A stretch of 64,000 nt of DNA, taken from the NCBI GenBank assembly GCA_028023455.1, contig JAQFVV010012416.1, positions 9,307,967-9,371,966 of the forward strand, given 5' to 3'. The DNA is from Epiperipatus broadwayi. Lineage: Eukaryota > Onychophora > Udeonychophora > Euonychophora > Peripatidae. Below, in pieces: positions 30,830-41,134 of the stretch (positions within the stretch are counted from its first letter, which is position 1; the number at the start of each line of letters is the position of its first letter). The translations under genes and the position numbers were made by a program. The notes beneath the pieces were generated by a model. That model saw only the letters and a list, made by a program, of their open reading frames with translations, ran no database searches and was not told the origin of the DNA.

Positions 30830-31192
30830 GGTACTTATGTATTAGTCCAGGCGTGAAATTTTAGTCTTCATTAAAATCATTACGATTATCTATAATTGCT
30901 AAATATTTGATGTTTTATTTAATTAATTAAGTAAATTTAAAATCTCTAGAGTATTTTTTTTTATATCTATTATACATTTTTAGCTACTTACGTTTTAAAA
31001 TGGCCGCCTTTTGCCACATAAATGAATTGACATTAATGCAGAAAGTGTTGTTATTTACAACTTGGTTTAAAATGATTCTTTAAATCTTTGTAAGTAAAAT
31101 TTACTTAATTAATTAAATAAAACGTAAATCAAATATTTAGCAATCATAAGTAATGACTAAAATTTCCACCGTCTGGACTAATATATAAGTAC
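30830..31192. repeat. Inverted repeat, 110-bp arms
   Basis: 30830-30942 and 31090-31192 are reverse complements with scattered differences (CAAATATTTAGCAAT and mirror; TAATTAATTAAATAAAAC). The loop of about 150 bp is single copy and has no coding potential. It may be a small inverted-repeat transposon or a snap-back insertion. Confidence 0.6.
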
Positions 31193-31199
31193 CCATATT

Positions 31200-32270
31200 T
31201 CTATAAAATAATCTGACAGCTTTTCCATTTATTTTTCTCTCTTTTTATTATTTTCCCCCCAATGTATGTTTTTACAATTTTGTATCTGTATTTACCTAAT
31301 ATATCTATTGACTAGTGAGTACAAGCCAATTAATACCAGTAGTACATGTCTGAATGTTCTGGTTGCTTTCCCTACATGATTACATATGAATCGCTAATAA
31401 AAAAATGATTTTTTTGTTGTTGTTCTTTTTAACAATGACTCATTTTCATTTATCTATCTGATACTTAAATAATATTTATAATCATTTTGTTTGTATTCAG
31501 GCTCATTCTTTTCAATTTTACATACCCATATCTCAAAATCTTCCAGAAGTGTAAGATTTTAATTAATACCCATTGTTCTTTCATAATAATAATAGTTAGT
31601 TGCTCAAGGAGTCATGTGCTATTTGAGTGACCTAGTAGGAAGCAAACCAGGGATTACAGTCTATCACTGTGATAACCCAAAACAATTTATTCATTAGAAA
31701 AGATTCAATTATTTTATGAGATAGCTCTAAACATTTATTAATAAACATAAATAGTATAACATTAGATATGATAAAGTGTGTAGTAATCTACCACTGACAC
31801 AGAATCAATGGCTAATTATAATTAGTAACATTTTTTTTTCCATTTTATACAATGCAAAAATTATTTTCTTAAAATAATTTTTATTTTCATACAGTTTCTA
31901 CTACCCAGCAACTACAAAATATTTGCATAAAAAATTCTTTAGATTTAAATAATGGAAAATATTCTATCTAAGTTAATTGAAATTATGAAAATTATGATAA
32001 ATAAAAAGTTTAGATAGATTTATTTATTTAAATTGTTATCCTAGTGATTTTTTTAGTTTCTACAGTTTTCTTCAATTTGAAATCTTATAAAGATATTTTT
32101 TCCTTTAAGATGTATTTTTAATTTTACAGGGAGGATTGTTGATAAAATTTCAAAATTTCTTATAATGTTTTTTAAGAATTATATTAGTTGAAGTCAGTTT
32201 TGTGTATCTTCTTCATTTGAGACATATGAAAAATTCTTGGATTTGTTTTAGAAAAAAATGTTTTTGGTAG
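31200..32270. other. No recognised feature
   Basis: A/T-rich, T-rich on the plus strand towards 32200. The last 150 bp may be the decayed 5' part of the PLE relic beginning at 32281. Confidence 0.4.
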
Positions 32271-32280
32271 TTGAAATATT

Positions 32281-33793
32281 GAAAACATGTATCAATCAGT
32301 TGATACGAAAAAAAGTATTGATGTGTTTCTTACTGTTTTAAAGAAATTTGAATATTTTTCTGCAGATAAGATTATGGTTATTCATGATTTGTTATTAAAA
32401 GATTCTATGTATTTAGTGTGTAATGATGTGTTTTATAAAATTAAAGAGGGATGAGTTATTGGTTATGTTATTTCTCCTTTAATGTGCTCTGTCTATATTG
32501 ATTTTTTTGAGAGTAGTGTTATTAATAATTTATCTGGTTCTTTAAATTTTGTTGGGTATATTGATGATTGTTTGTTATTCAGGAAGATAAATTGAAATAT
32601 TTTTTTGATAGATTGAATGCTTTTGATTCTAATATTAAATTTATTATTGAGGGATGTACATTTGAATTTCATAAGTTAAAATTTTTGGATTTAAGATATA
32701 AAATTGATAATGTTTTATTTTGTAGTCATTTTATTAAAGTAAAAAATTTAAGAAATATAATAAGACCAGACAGTTATCAACCTTTCACTCATAAGAAACT
32801 TTATTGAATTTTATTATAGTAATAAAACTTAAAATTTTTAAAAATAATAGTTATATTCAGAGAGTTAGGATATAATCATGCATTTATTAGAAATATTATA
32901 TTTAATAAAAATATCTATAAATCAGTTAATAATAAAGATTTAGTCGATAGTGTGAATAAAGACTTTATTTCTTTGCCTTATAAGGCATCAATTAATAAAT
33001 TGATTTATAAGAATAGTTTTTCATTGGGTGGTATAAAAGTGGCCTGAATGGAAGGCCTGAATTTAAATTCATTACTAAATAGTTCAAAACAGTCAACTGA
33101 TTGCAAATCTAGTCCTGGGGTAGTTTGTAAGATATCTTATAGTTGTATCATAAAATTTATTTAAGTCAAAGTAATTAAGTCTTAATGAAAGAGTTAAAAT
33201 TCATAAGAGTAGAGTTAAAAAACAGATATCAAAACTCAGCTTTGTATATTCATGAACTGAATACAGGTCATAAAATATTGATAATACAGAGGTTATATTT
33301 TATAAATAAAAAAATAAAAAAAAGGGAATTGAAAAGAAAAGAAAAAGAAAGTTTGTTAATAAAATTTTCTGAATCTGAAGCTATCAATCTCATGAAGATA
33401 TTCTTTGATGTTAAACAAAATTGGTTGTTGAAGTGAATGATAGGAAATCTATTTTGTTTTATATATACGTTGTATGTTTAACTGAATTTCACATGAGAAG
33501 ATCTATTTGTTAATAGATCAAACCATGGTTGTGTAAGAATTTTAGTAAAATTTTGTTTTGGCTAGTCATGTAGTGTTATATGAATTTGTATTTTAAAATA
33601 TTTACATATACATCATCACATAGAAATAAAATATTTTACTATATTGATATCTAAATATACAAATTAGTATGTGATCATATATAGGTAAATATTTTGTAGC
33701 ACTGAAGAAGGTTGTTGGACAGTCAAAACTATAAGGAAATAAATTATTTGAAGAAAATCATGTTTGCTTTGTATAAAGTAAAAAAAAAAAAAC
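32281..33793 (+). pseudogene. PLE relic with RT and endonuclease end
   Basis: The RT catalytic region is recognisable. VIGYVISPLMCSVYIDFFE (about 32455-32510) corresponds to the G-x-x-(M)-G-x-x-SP motif B and motif C follows as LNFVGYIDDCLLF (about 32545-32580). At 32585-32807 comes FDRLNAFDSNIKFIIE, LKFLDL and SYQPFTHKKLY, the typical PLE stretch after the YxDD box. 33225-33430 holds the C-terminal end of the nuclease (ALYIHELNTGHKI). The 3' end has CTGAAGAAGG then AAAACTAT (about 33703-33734) and poly(A) at 33780-33793. Several frameshifts and stops are present. Confidence 0.65.
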
Positions 33794-33799
33794 GTCGGT

Positions 33800-34005
33800 A
33801 TTATTAATTGTATTTGTTAATAAGTAATCAATCACAGAGAATAAAAGTAAAAGAATAATAATATTTAGCTGATAAAATGCCATAATAGGTATTTGGATGC
33901 CTAGAGAGTTGCTTGTCTGCTTTTTTATTTTTATTATAACATATAAAAGTATAGACCTATAGGAGTGAAAAGTAAAATGCTGATTCAGTGATCCAAGAAG
34001 AAATC
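33800..34005. other. Single-arm match to 20462 repeat
   Basis: AATAATATTTAGCTGATAAA near 33855-33875 resembles the left arm of the inverted repeat at 20462. The rest is A/T-rich. Confidence 0.3.
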
Positions 34006-34009
34006 AAAA

Positions 34010-34105
34010 TATGTGGTAATGTGTATCAGTTGCTTGAAATGGAGTGGAGGATGAATACATTTAAAAATCCTAAGTTCAAATCCCTCTACTTACATATATA
34101 AAAAA
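34010..34105 (+). repeat. Family H 3' remnant
   Basis: GAAATGGAGTGGAGGATGAA and AAGTTCAAATCCCTCTACTTACAT match the part of family H downstream of the ribozyme, including the B box-like segment. The hammerhead is absent. Confidence 0.45.
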
Positions 34106-34109
34106 AGAA

Positions 34110-35325
34110 AATTATATTGAAACAAATTTATTTACTGTTTCAAATTTTTGTTTCGAGTTAAGCCAGTAAATTTTTTTTTTTTAAATTAATTATAAAATTT
34201 TATTCTGTATGGGTATTGTACTAAAACTACAAACAGTAACACAATTCAAAACTATTCACTTTAGTTATTCCATTCTACCAAAAATCCCAAAATCTGTGTT
34301 TTCAATAACCCATTGTTTGAAACGTTTATATAAATTTTTATATATGAATTCATAAATTCTGCATATACCTGCCTAATCAAATCCATCAGGGGAACATATT
34401 TTTGGATAACCATTATGTTTATATCTCCTGAAATCACTGTCATAAAGTTATTATATTGAAAGCAAATATTTTATACTTACTATTATAGATGTTAATATTT
34501 AATTTATATAGAGCTATATAAATTAAATATTTACATATGTTTAAAGTTTACATTTAATAATGACGTATCTTAAATAGTAAAAATTTTGCAAGCTTATCAA
34601 CAAAAAAAAAAAATCAGATTATAAATAAGTAATTTAAAGTGATCAATTAAATCTTCTCGCTCTCAGTTCCAAATGCTTCAGATTTCCTATACATATAGTT
34701 TTGGTGAAAAGGATAAAGTGGATCCATTCTATCTTTTAAAAAGACTATCTTGTGTTTGGAAAGAAGAGTATTCATTATAATTAGCATTCGATCTATAAAG
34801 TGCATGTGCAGTGGAGTAAGCTCCGGTTATTATTATAGATGTTATAAATTATTAAATAAAAATTTTGTTTAAAATGGTCTCAAGTACAAAAACGAAGATA
34901 ACAATTCTTCCAAGTCAAAACATTTTTTGAGTGAGAAACCAAATTGGGTAAACAAACATTCGCTTGCACACCCATTAGCCTAGATTTGATGGGTTTGATT
35001 TAAACTATGCAAATGTGCTCTCTTTTTTCAATGCACAACTTTTTATTCTATTTTCATTATTGTTATTATTTTTGTTAATGATACGATGGTTTATAATTTT
35101 TAAATAAAACTGCATCATAGGTATGTATATTAATTAAATCAATGTAATCTATAAATATATTTATATTTAACTAATGCTTACTTCAAAACAATCATTCAAT
35201 AAATATGCAAATGATTCTAATTTATTAATAATTACTGTCAAAGTTGTTAATATAGAATGTTTGACACTTGTAAATCAAACTTTAATGACTTCTTACATTT
35301 ATGTAAACATAATGATAAAAATGGT
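34110..35325. other. No recognised feature
   Basis: A/T-rich DNA. No convincing ORF or repeat. Confidence 0.5.
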
Positions 35326-35331
35326 TTCCAA

Positions 35332-35457
35332 AAATGTAAAGTATGTGTATGTATATATTTAAAATGTATATTATATGGGGTTCAGTACTATCAAAAATGT
35401 AAAATGTGTGTATGTATGTATATATTTAAAATGTACATTATATGGGGTTCAGTACTA
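35332..35457 (+). repeat. Tandem duplication of about 63 bp
   Basis: Two adjacent copies each contain AATGTAAA, a GTATGTATATATTTAAAATG core and TTATATGGGGTTCAGTACTA. They differ at a few positions (one has an extra GTAT unit), so the duplication is not brand new. Confidence 0.75.
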
Positions 35458-35827
35458 CCCACAATTCCAGGCATCCATATAAACCCTTGAAACCAAACAT
35501 GAATAAGATAGAACAATAATATCTACTTATTTCATTTTAAAAAATAGTAAATCCATGTTTATTAACAGACAATGATTACTAATTTGAATAATTGCTGTTG
35601 GGTAATTTATTTTTATATGCTTAATATTTTTAAATGATAAATTATTTTTTTAACAAAAATATACAGAATAAGAATTTCTTGAAAAAATTCCCAAAGAAAA
35701 AATAGGAAATGCAAAGTAAAAGAAAGAAAACTACTAACATAATAGCATTGTACATATTTTATCAAAGCAGTTCAATTACTACATGTTACTTCTCTCTACT
35801 GAAAGAGGTCTAACTATCAATAGGATA

Positions 35828-36029
35828 ATCTACAACAGTGGTTCTCAACCTGTGGAACACGACTCCTTTGAGGGTTGAACAACCCTTTCACCGAGGTCAC
35901 CTAAGACCATTAGAAAACACATTTTCGATTCATAACAGTAGCAAAATTAAAGGTTGGAGGTCACTATAACATAAGGAACTCTATTAAAGGGTTGTGGCAT
36001 TAGGAAGGTTGAGAGCGACTGATCTACAA
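35828..36029 (-). mobile_element. SPIN-like non-autonomous hAT element with 8-bp TSD
   Basis: The element body (35836-36021, 186 bp) begins CAGTGGTTCTCAACCTGTGG and ends (inverse) CAGTCGCTCTCAACCTTCC. Identical 8-bp ATCTACAA copies flank it at 35828-35835 and 36022-36029. Inside are segments matching what I know of SPIN elements: ACCCTTTAATA-GAGTTCC, the GGTGACC-CCAACC-type block, GCTACTGTTATGAATCG, GTTTTCTAATGGTCTTAGG and GTGAAAGGGTTGTTC. SPIN hAT transposons are known for horizontal transfer among tetrapods and some invertebrates. This copy lacks a transposase (MITE) and has lost several CpGs. The match is from memory, so the exact family needs an alignment. Confidence 0.82.
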
Positions 36030-36044
36030 ACTGTTAAGTAACAT

Positions 36045-36180
36045 TAAGCCCTGTGTGATATGGTGCAGTGGTAGAGGGCCAGATGCTGTGGAACTAAGAT
36101 CAATGGATTACAAACCAATTCTGGCATTTCCGGTGCTTGAATTTCTTATTGATTATCAAGCAGTAAAATTCTCCTCCTAC
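36045..36180 (+). mobile_element. Possible tRNA-like SINE
   Basis: ATATGGTGCAGTGGTAGAGG (36058-36077) looks like an A box, and GGATTACAAACCAATTCTGG about 35 bp later could be a degraded B box. The 3' side turns into TTATTATTAT-type sequence. Only one copy in the window. Confidence 0.35.
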
Positions 36181-36184
36181 TTCT

Positions 36185-36535
36185 ATCTTGTTTTTCTTTC
36201 ATCTTCTTGTTATATTATTATTATTTGCCCAGTTATAAATCATCATGATTATTATCATTCACTCATAAACAAAAATATCCACTTTATCTTTAGAAGAAAA
36301 AATAAAGATAGAAAGACAAAAAATAAAATGTTAGAAACCGAGCAAAGACAATGGAAATGTGATTGTGTAGTGTACAATAGCATGAGAGAGCTTATGATGA
36401 TTATGCTCACATTAACTTAGGTAAATGACTGAAGACAGTTTGAAAAAAAGAAAACAATGAGAAACAATAAAAATGATTAATTCTACATTTAAATAATTGT
36501 ATATTTAAAGTTATTTAAGTAATTCAAAAAATAAA
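36185..36535. other. No recognised feature
   Basis: A/T-rich DNA downstream of the possible SINE. Nothing assignable. Confidence 0.45.
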
Positions 36536-36540
36536 TATGT

Positions 36541-36838
36541 ACAAAAGTATTCAGAGAAAAGCTTTAATTTAAACTTCAGTTAGCATGGTATGCTCAGCAT
36601 GCTTTCAACTACTTAATAGTCATCCTCATATCCCAGATTGTAAGAGTGACTTACGATATTTATTAGAGAATAAACAAAGCATAGAATTTACATAAAATTT
36701 GAATTGTAAATAAGTACAGTTATGTGAGCCATTTTCTTTAAAGAGGAATACAGAATGATTATTAAGTAGTCAAAAGCATGCTAAGCATATCGTGTTAATT
36801 AAAAATTAAATTAAAGCTTTTCTCTAAATACTTTTGTA
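36541..36838. repeat. Inverted repeat, 80-bp arms (PLE-tail-like)
   Basis: 36541-36619 and 36760-36838 are reverse complements (ACAAAAGTATTCAGAGAAAA and mirror). The CAGCATGCTTTCAACTACTT block and the following TCATCCTCATATC resemble the 3' tail of the PLE palindrome near 22800-22830 (AGCATGCTTTCG, ATCATCATAAATG). Probably the tail of the same PLE type in head-to-head form. Confidence 0.55.
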
Positions 36839-36844
36839 TGTTTT

Positions 36845-38725
36845 TTGTTTTTTTTTAATTTAAGTAGTATAAGCTCCATACATCATTTTGTTGATATAAA
36901 TAAAATAATTAGTCAGCTCTAACATTAATTGCTTTTTAAAGATCTGCAACAACTAAGACTTAGGTCTGGGATAACTTGTAGAACAAACTTTTTCTCACTA
37001 AATTAATTTAAGATGTATATAACAAATGTAAAGACATACAATACACATTAGGACAACAATCATATTTATTCCTATAACATACATAATGTGTTTCCAAAAA
37101 AAAAATAAAAAAAACTACTTAAGAAAAAAATTATAACATAAAATTAATATATAAATCGATTATTTTCTTTAGTATTCTAAATATATATACAGTGAGGCTG
37201 CGAAGTACATTATATTTTGTTCAAAGCCCCCCCCCCCTCCTCCACTATATGATGAAAATAGTGTATAATGGCTAACTTTTAGCTGGCAATGAAAATGCAT
37301 ATTATTTACTGTATTACAATATAGTGCATTTTAACATGTATATGCATAAAACACAGATGCTTTCTGTGTACATTCTGCCTATATAAATTAAAAATTATCA
37401 ATAAAATTTTTAAATAATAATATAATAAAATAATTATTAATAATAAATTGAATGTATATATTTACAGAACTGTATGTAACAAAACTTCTTTGTTATTATT
37501 ATTATTTATAAAATGGACCACAGAATTGTTGGATTATTAATCTTTGGTAGCTGTTCATCAAAGATCTTGAAGTTTCTGGAGCACACATGATTGTAGATTG
37601 AAACGTTGACAGAACAATATTTTGTTTTGATTTTTTAAAAAAAAAACGTGATAGGAAGTTGTTTTCTTTTCCTTCTTAAGTCATCAAACTCATCTTGCAA
37701 TGACTGTAATATTCCGGTGATTTTCTGTATAAGAATAATGTTACTATCCATCATGTGATCATTTTCTATAATGGTATTCTTTAGAGTCTATGCAATCATC
37801 CTTTACTTGTAACGAATTGTTTGGGATTATGTATTTGAGATACTTGGCCTAAATTCTTGGTAAAGACTTAATGCTTTCTGATGTAATATAAGACCATCAA
37901 ACCATCATGTTTTTATAAGACATGTCATTCAACCATAGATTTATGATTTTAGCAGTTTTGGCCACTAAAAATTGTTCCTTACTTTGCTTACAACTTAAGC
38001 AGTGCTAGGAGCACAAACAACAATAGCACAAATCTGCTTCTTCATGTTTATTACTTCTCTAATAGAAGATTCATTTGATATTTTACCGGTCAGAATTGTA
38101 TGTTCGTCTAACAAGAGCTAGCATCTAGGCAAAAGTACTTAGAGTCCAATCATGTGCAAGATACATAAGTCAGGAACAATCATGAACTCTGCCCCATTGC
38201 CTATTTTCCAGACCTAAAACATTACGAATAGCATTTCTGATGATAACAAATGAAATTTTATTCATACCCGTCCCGGAGCAACAGCAGAGAAACAAGAGAT
38301 CTACAGGGAATTATAATACTACTAGGCTTCAAACCTCAGCCTCCAACAGAATGAAATAGCTTAAGATTATAATTAGATTTTTCATAAAATTCATTAATAA
38401 ATCTAGAAATTGGCCTAAGGTCAATGGAAATCAGCTATATATAATGCAATCTAATTAACGATGTGTATGCATAAATCATGAGGCAAAGCAGACTTAAGTA
38501 ATAATTATATAGTTAATAATTTATTAATATTAATTATAAAAATGAATAAACAAATATTTAATTTAACAAACAGTTGCGAATCTATTTAAATATGACACTA
38601 CTAGAATTTATGGGTTTCACATGATTATGAATGTTGATTTGCGCATTGAAGGAATTACATAATAATAACACATAAGTTAATAATTAAATCATACGCAAAT
38701 CTGCAATTAAATACGATGATTAAAA
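36845..38725. other. Mostly unassigned; weak coding-like remnant
   Basis: Between about 37640 and 38220 the minus strand has scattered higher-complexity peptide pieces (for example KISNESSIREVINMKKQ and ILQSLQDEFDDLRRK) broken by stops. This could be an old transposon gene, but I cannot name it. The rest is A/T-rich with a C-run at 37227-37235. Confidence 0.3.
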
Positions 38726-38730
38726 AAATG

Positions 38731-39348
38731 TACTGTAACGGAATATAATATCCCGTCACATTATTTTAAAATTAAAATAAAAGATCATAAATAAAAATTG
38801 ATTTATTAAAAAGAAAAAAACTTAACTTAAAAACTGAAATTTAAAAACTGTTTAATGTATATATAGATCGCATGATAGACAACTTTAAAAACTTTTAAAA
38901 AATAAAAATATTTGAAAGTAATTTTTTTGTAAAAAAGTAAAGATATAAAGATTTGATATTTTTGAAAATAGAAATAATGTTGATTTCTATAATCTTAGAA
39001 AATGGAAATGATTTTCTTATTAATTAAATGATTGTTCAAAAGCAAACCAGCCCGTGAGGCATTTAAAATAAATTAAATGGTCAGATAAGAGAATACAAAG
39101 AAATTAAATGACCAATGCAAACACCAGAAATGTCAGCACGGACCGTAATTGAAACACCAGAGGATTAGTGACGTCTTGCTCATTGAATCTCAAGATCTAA
39201 TGATAAGAGACTAATAAAAATATAAAAGCCAAATTATTATTATAATTGTTATCTTAGAGCTGACTATGAATAGATCGTTACAACTAGCTATATTGCAGAT
39301 TTTCACGATGTGGAAGTCTGCAATAAATTTAATTTTCCGGACAACCAG
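38731..39348 (+). repeat. Left terminal inverted repeat
   Basis: The arm begins CTGTAACGG after the TA, runs through A/T-rich sequence and AACCAGCCCGTGAGGCATTT, and ends in a hairpin: TATTGCAGATTTTCACGATG against its own downstream GTGGAAGTCTGCAATA. It then has CCGGACAACCAG. It pairs with 40510-41129. Confidence 0.88.
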
Positions 39349-40509
39349 ATTTTAAACATTTATAAGTTTCAATAGATTTCTATTCTCAAAGTATATATTA
39401 AATATTTAGAACAATAAAATAAAAGAAGCCACTGCCAGTAATTAACACACAAATAGATTTTTATTAACGCACATTTAAAATTGAGGAATAAATTTATTTT
39501 TAGATTTTAACATTAATATTTTTTTTTTAATTTAAATTACTATTTTAAATAGATCGCACAGATGGATATTTAAATTATATTTTACTTGAGCATGTGGAGC
39601 ATAGATAGTCTACATAGATTTTTTTTCACTTAAAAACTTATCAAAACATTCATTCAATCTCAGACTAAAAGTTCGTAGTCAACCCAATGCCTGCTTCCAG
39701 ATATATAGTCGCAATCAATGCAATATGAAGATGCTAGCATAAAACCATGCAGACAGGAATGTGCATTTGACAGCGTGATATTATTTGAAGGAAATGATCC
39801 ATGTCTAGAACAGGAAAGTACATCTGTCAGACTAAGGAATCATGTATATATATATATATTTAAAGAGTGCTACGTATGGGGGGGAGAGCGGTCTTTCTGC
39901 CAACTTATAAATCCCTGTCCATAGAGCTAGAAGGGGTTAATGGTGCAGGAAATACATCTGCAACCATTGCAACGGTATGACTGCCTCTTTGGGGTCATGC
40001 ATTCAGGTAGGCACGTTGCCCTGTATGTTAAACACACTTCACATTACATTAACATAAACGTCTATATATCTCTCCACTAGCACTGACACAACCACGAAAC
40101 AAATAGCCTGAAATTAGAATCCCTTAAATTAAACATAAACGAATTTAAACATAGTTATTAATCTTTATCCATGCAGCTATTTACATCCAACTTTAAATTT
40201 AATACATTTTAGTTAAAACATAATACACACAAAAAAAAAAAATGAAATGGAAATGATTGCTTAAACATCTACATAAAAAAATAATAATTGAATTTGCATT
40301 CTTTAAGTCAGATAAGAGTTCTTATTTTCAGTTATTAATTACTTGCAATTTTAGGAAAGTTCTTATTAGATAGACACAATAGTTCATACTTTACGGATTT
40401 AATAGATTGAGAAGTCCATCTTCGTGATCACTTTCGTAGATTTTGTCCTTTGAAATGAAACTGTGACTTGCCATGCATTTGGTCAGAAACTGTCATCCAG
40501 AGGCCTCAA

Positions 40510-41129
40510 CTGGTTGTCCAGAAAATTAAATTTATTGCAGATTTTCACATCGTGAAAATCTGCAATATAGCTAGTTATAACGATCTATTCATAGTCAGCT
40601 CTAAGATAACAATTATAATAATAATTTGGCTTTTATATTTTTATTAGTCTCTTATCATTAGATCTTGAGATTCAACGAGCAAGACATCACTAATACTCTG
40701 GTGTTTCAAACACGGTCCGTGCTGACATTTCTGGTGTTTGCATTGGTCATTTAATTTCTTTGTATTCTCTTATCTAACCATTTAATTTATTTTAAATGCC
40801 TCACGGGCTGGTTTGCTTTTGAACAATCATTTAATTAATAAGACAATCATTTCCATTTTCTAAGATTATAGAAATCAACATTATTTCTATTTTCAAAAAT
40901 ATCAAATCTTTATATCTTTACTTTTTTACAAAAAAATTACTTTCAAATATTTTTATTTTTTAAAAGTTTTTAAAGTTGTCCATCATGCGATCTATATATA
41001 CGTTAAACAGTTTTTAAATTTCAGTTTTTAAGTTAAGTTTTTTTTTTTTTTTAATAAATCAATTTTTATTTATGATCTTTTATTTTAATTTTAAAATAAT
41101 GTGACGGGATATTATATTCCGTTACAGTA
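40510..41129 (-). repeat. Right terminal inverted repeat
   Basis: Mirror of 38731-39348, beginning CTGGTTGTCCAG and ending at CCGTTACAGTA. Differences from the left arm are few: a longer T-run at 41039-41053 and single substitutions. Confidence 0.88.
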
Positions 41130-41134
41130 CAGAT

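Larger units (their letters stand above)
38731..41129. mobile_element. TA-targeted DNA transposon with 620-bp TIRs (copy 2)
   Basis: It starts TACTGTAACGG and ends CCGTTACAGTA. The left arm 38731-39348 and right arm 40510-41129 are near-identical reverse complements. They are flanked by a TA on each side, which is shared with copy 1. The 1.16-kb interior carries no recognisable transposase. Its left half (39420-39720) matches the right half of copy 1 in inverse orientation, including the GCCACTGCCAG and GACTACGAACTTTTAG-type segments. The arms are much better preserved than copy 1. Non-autonomous; superfamily not certain. Confidence 0.85.

Noticed and set aside
37640-38220. Possible pogo/Tigger or other transposase relic on the minus strand
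   Set aside because: Only scattered peptide pieces without a recognisable catalytic motif. Not enough to call.
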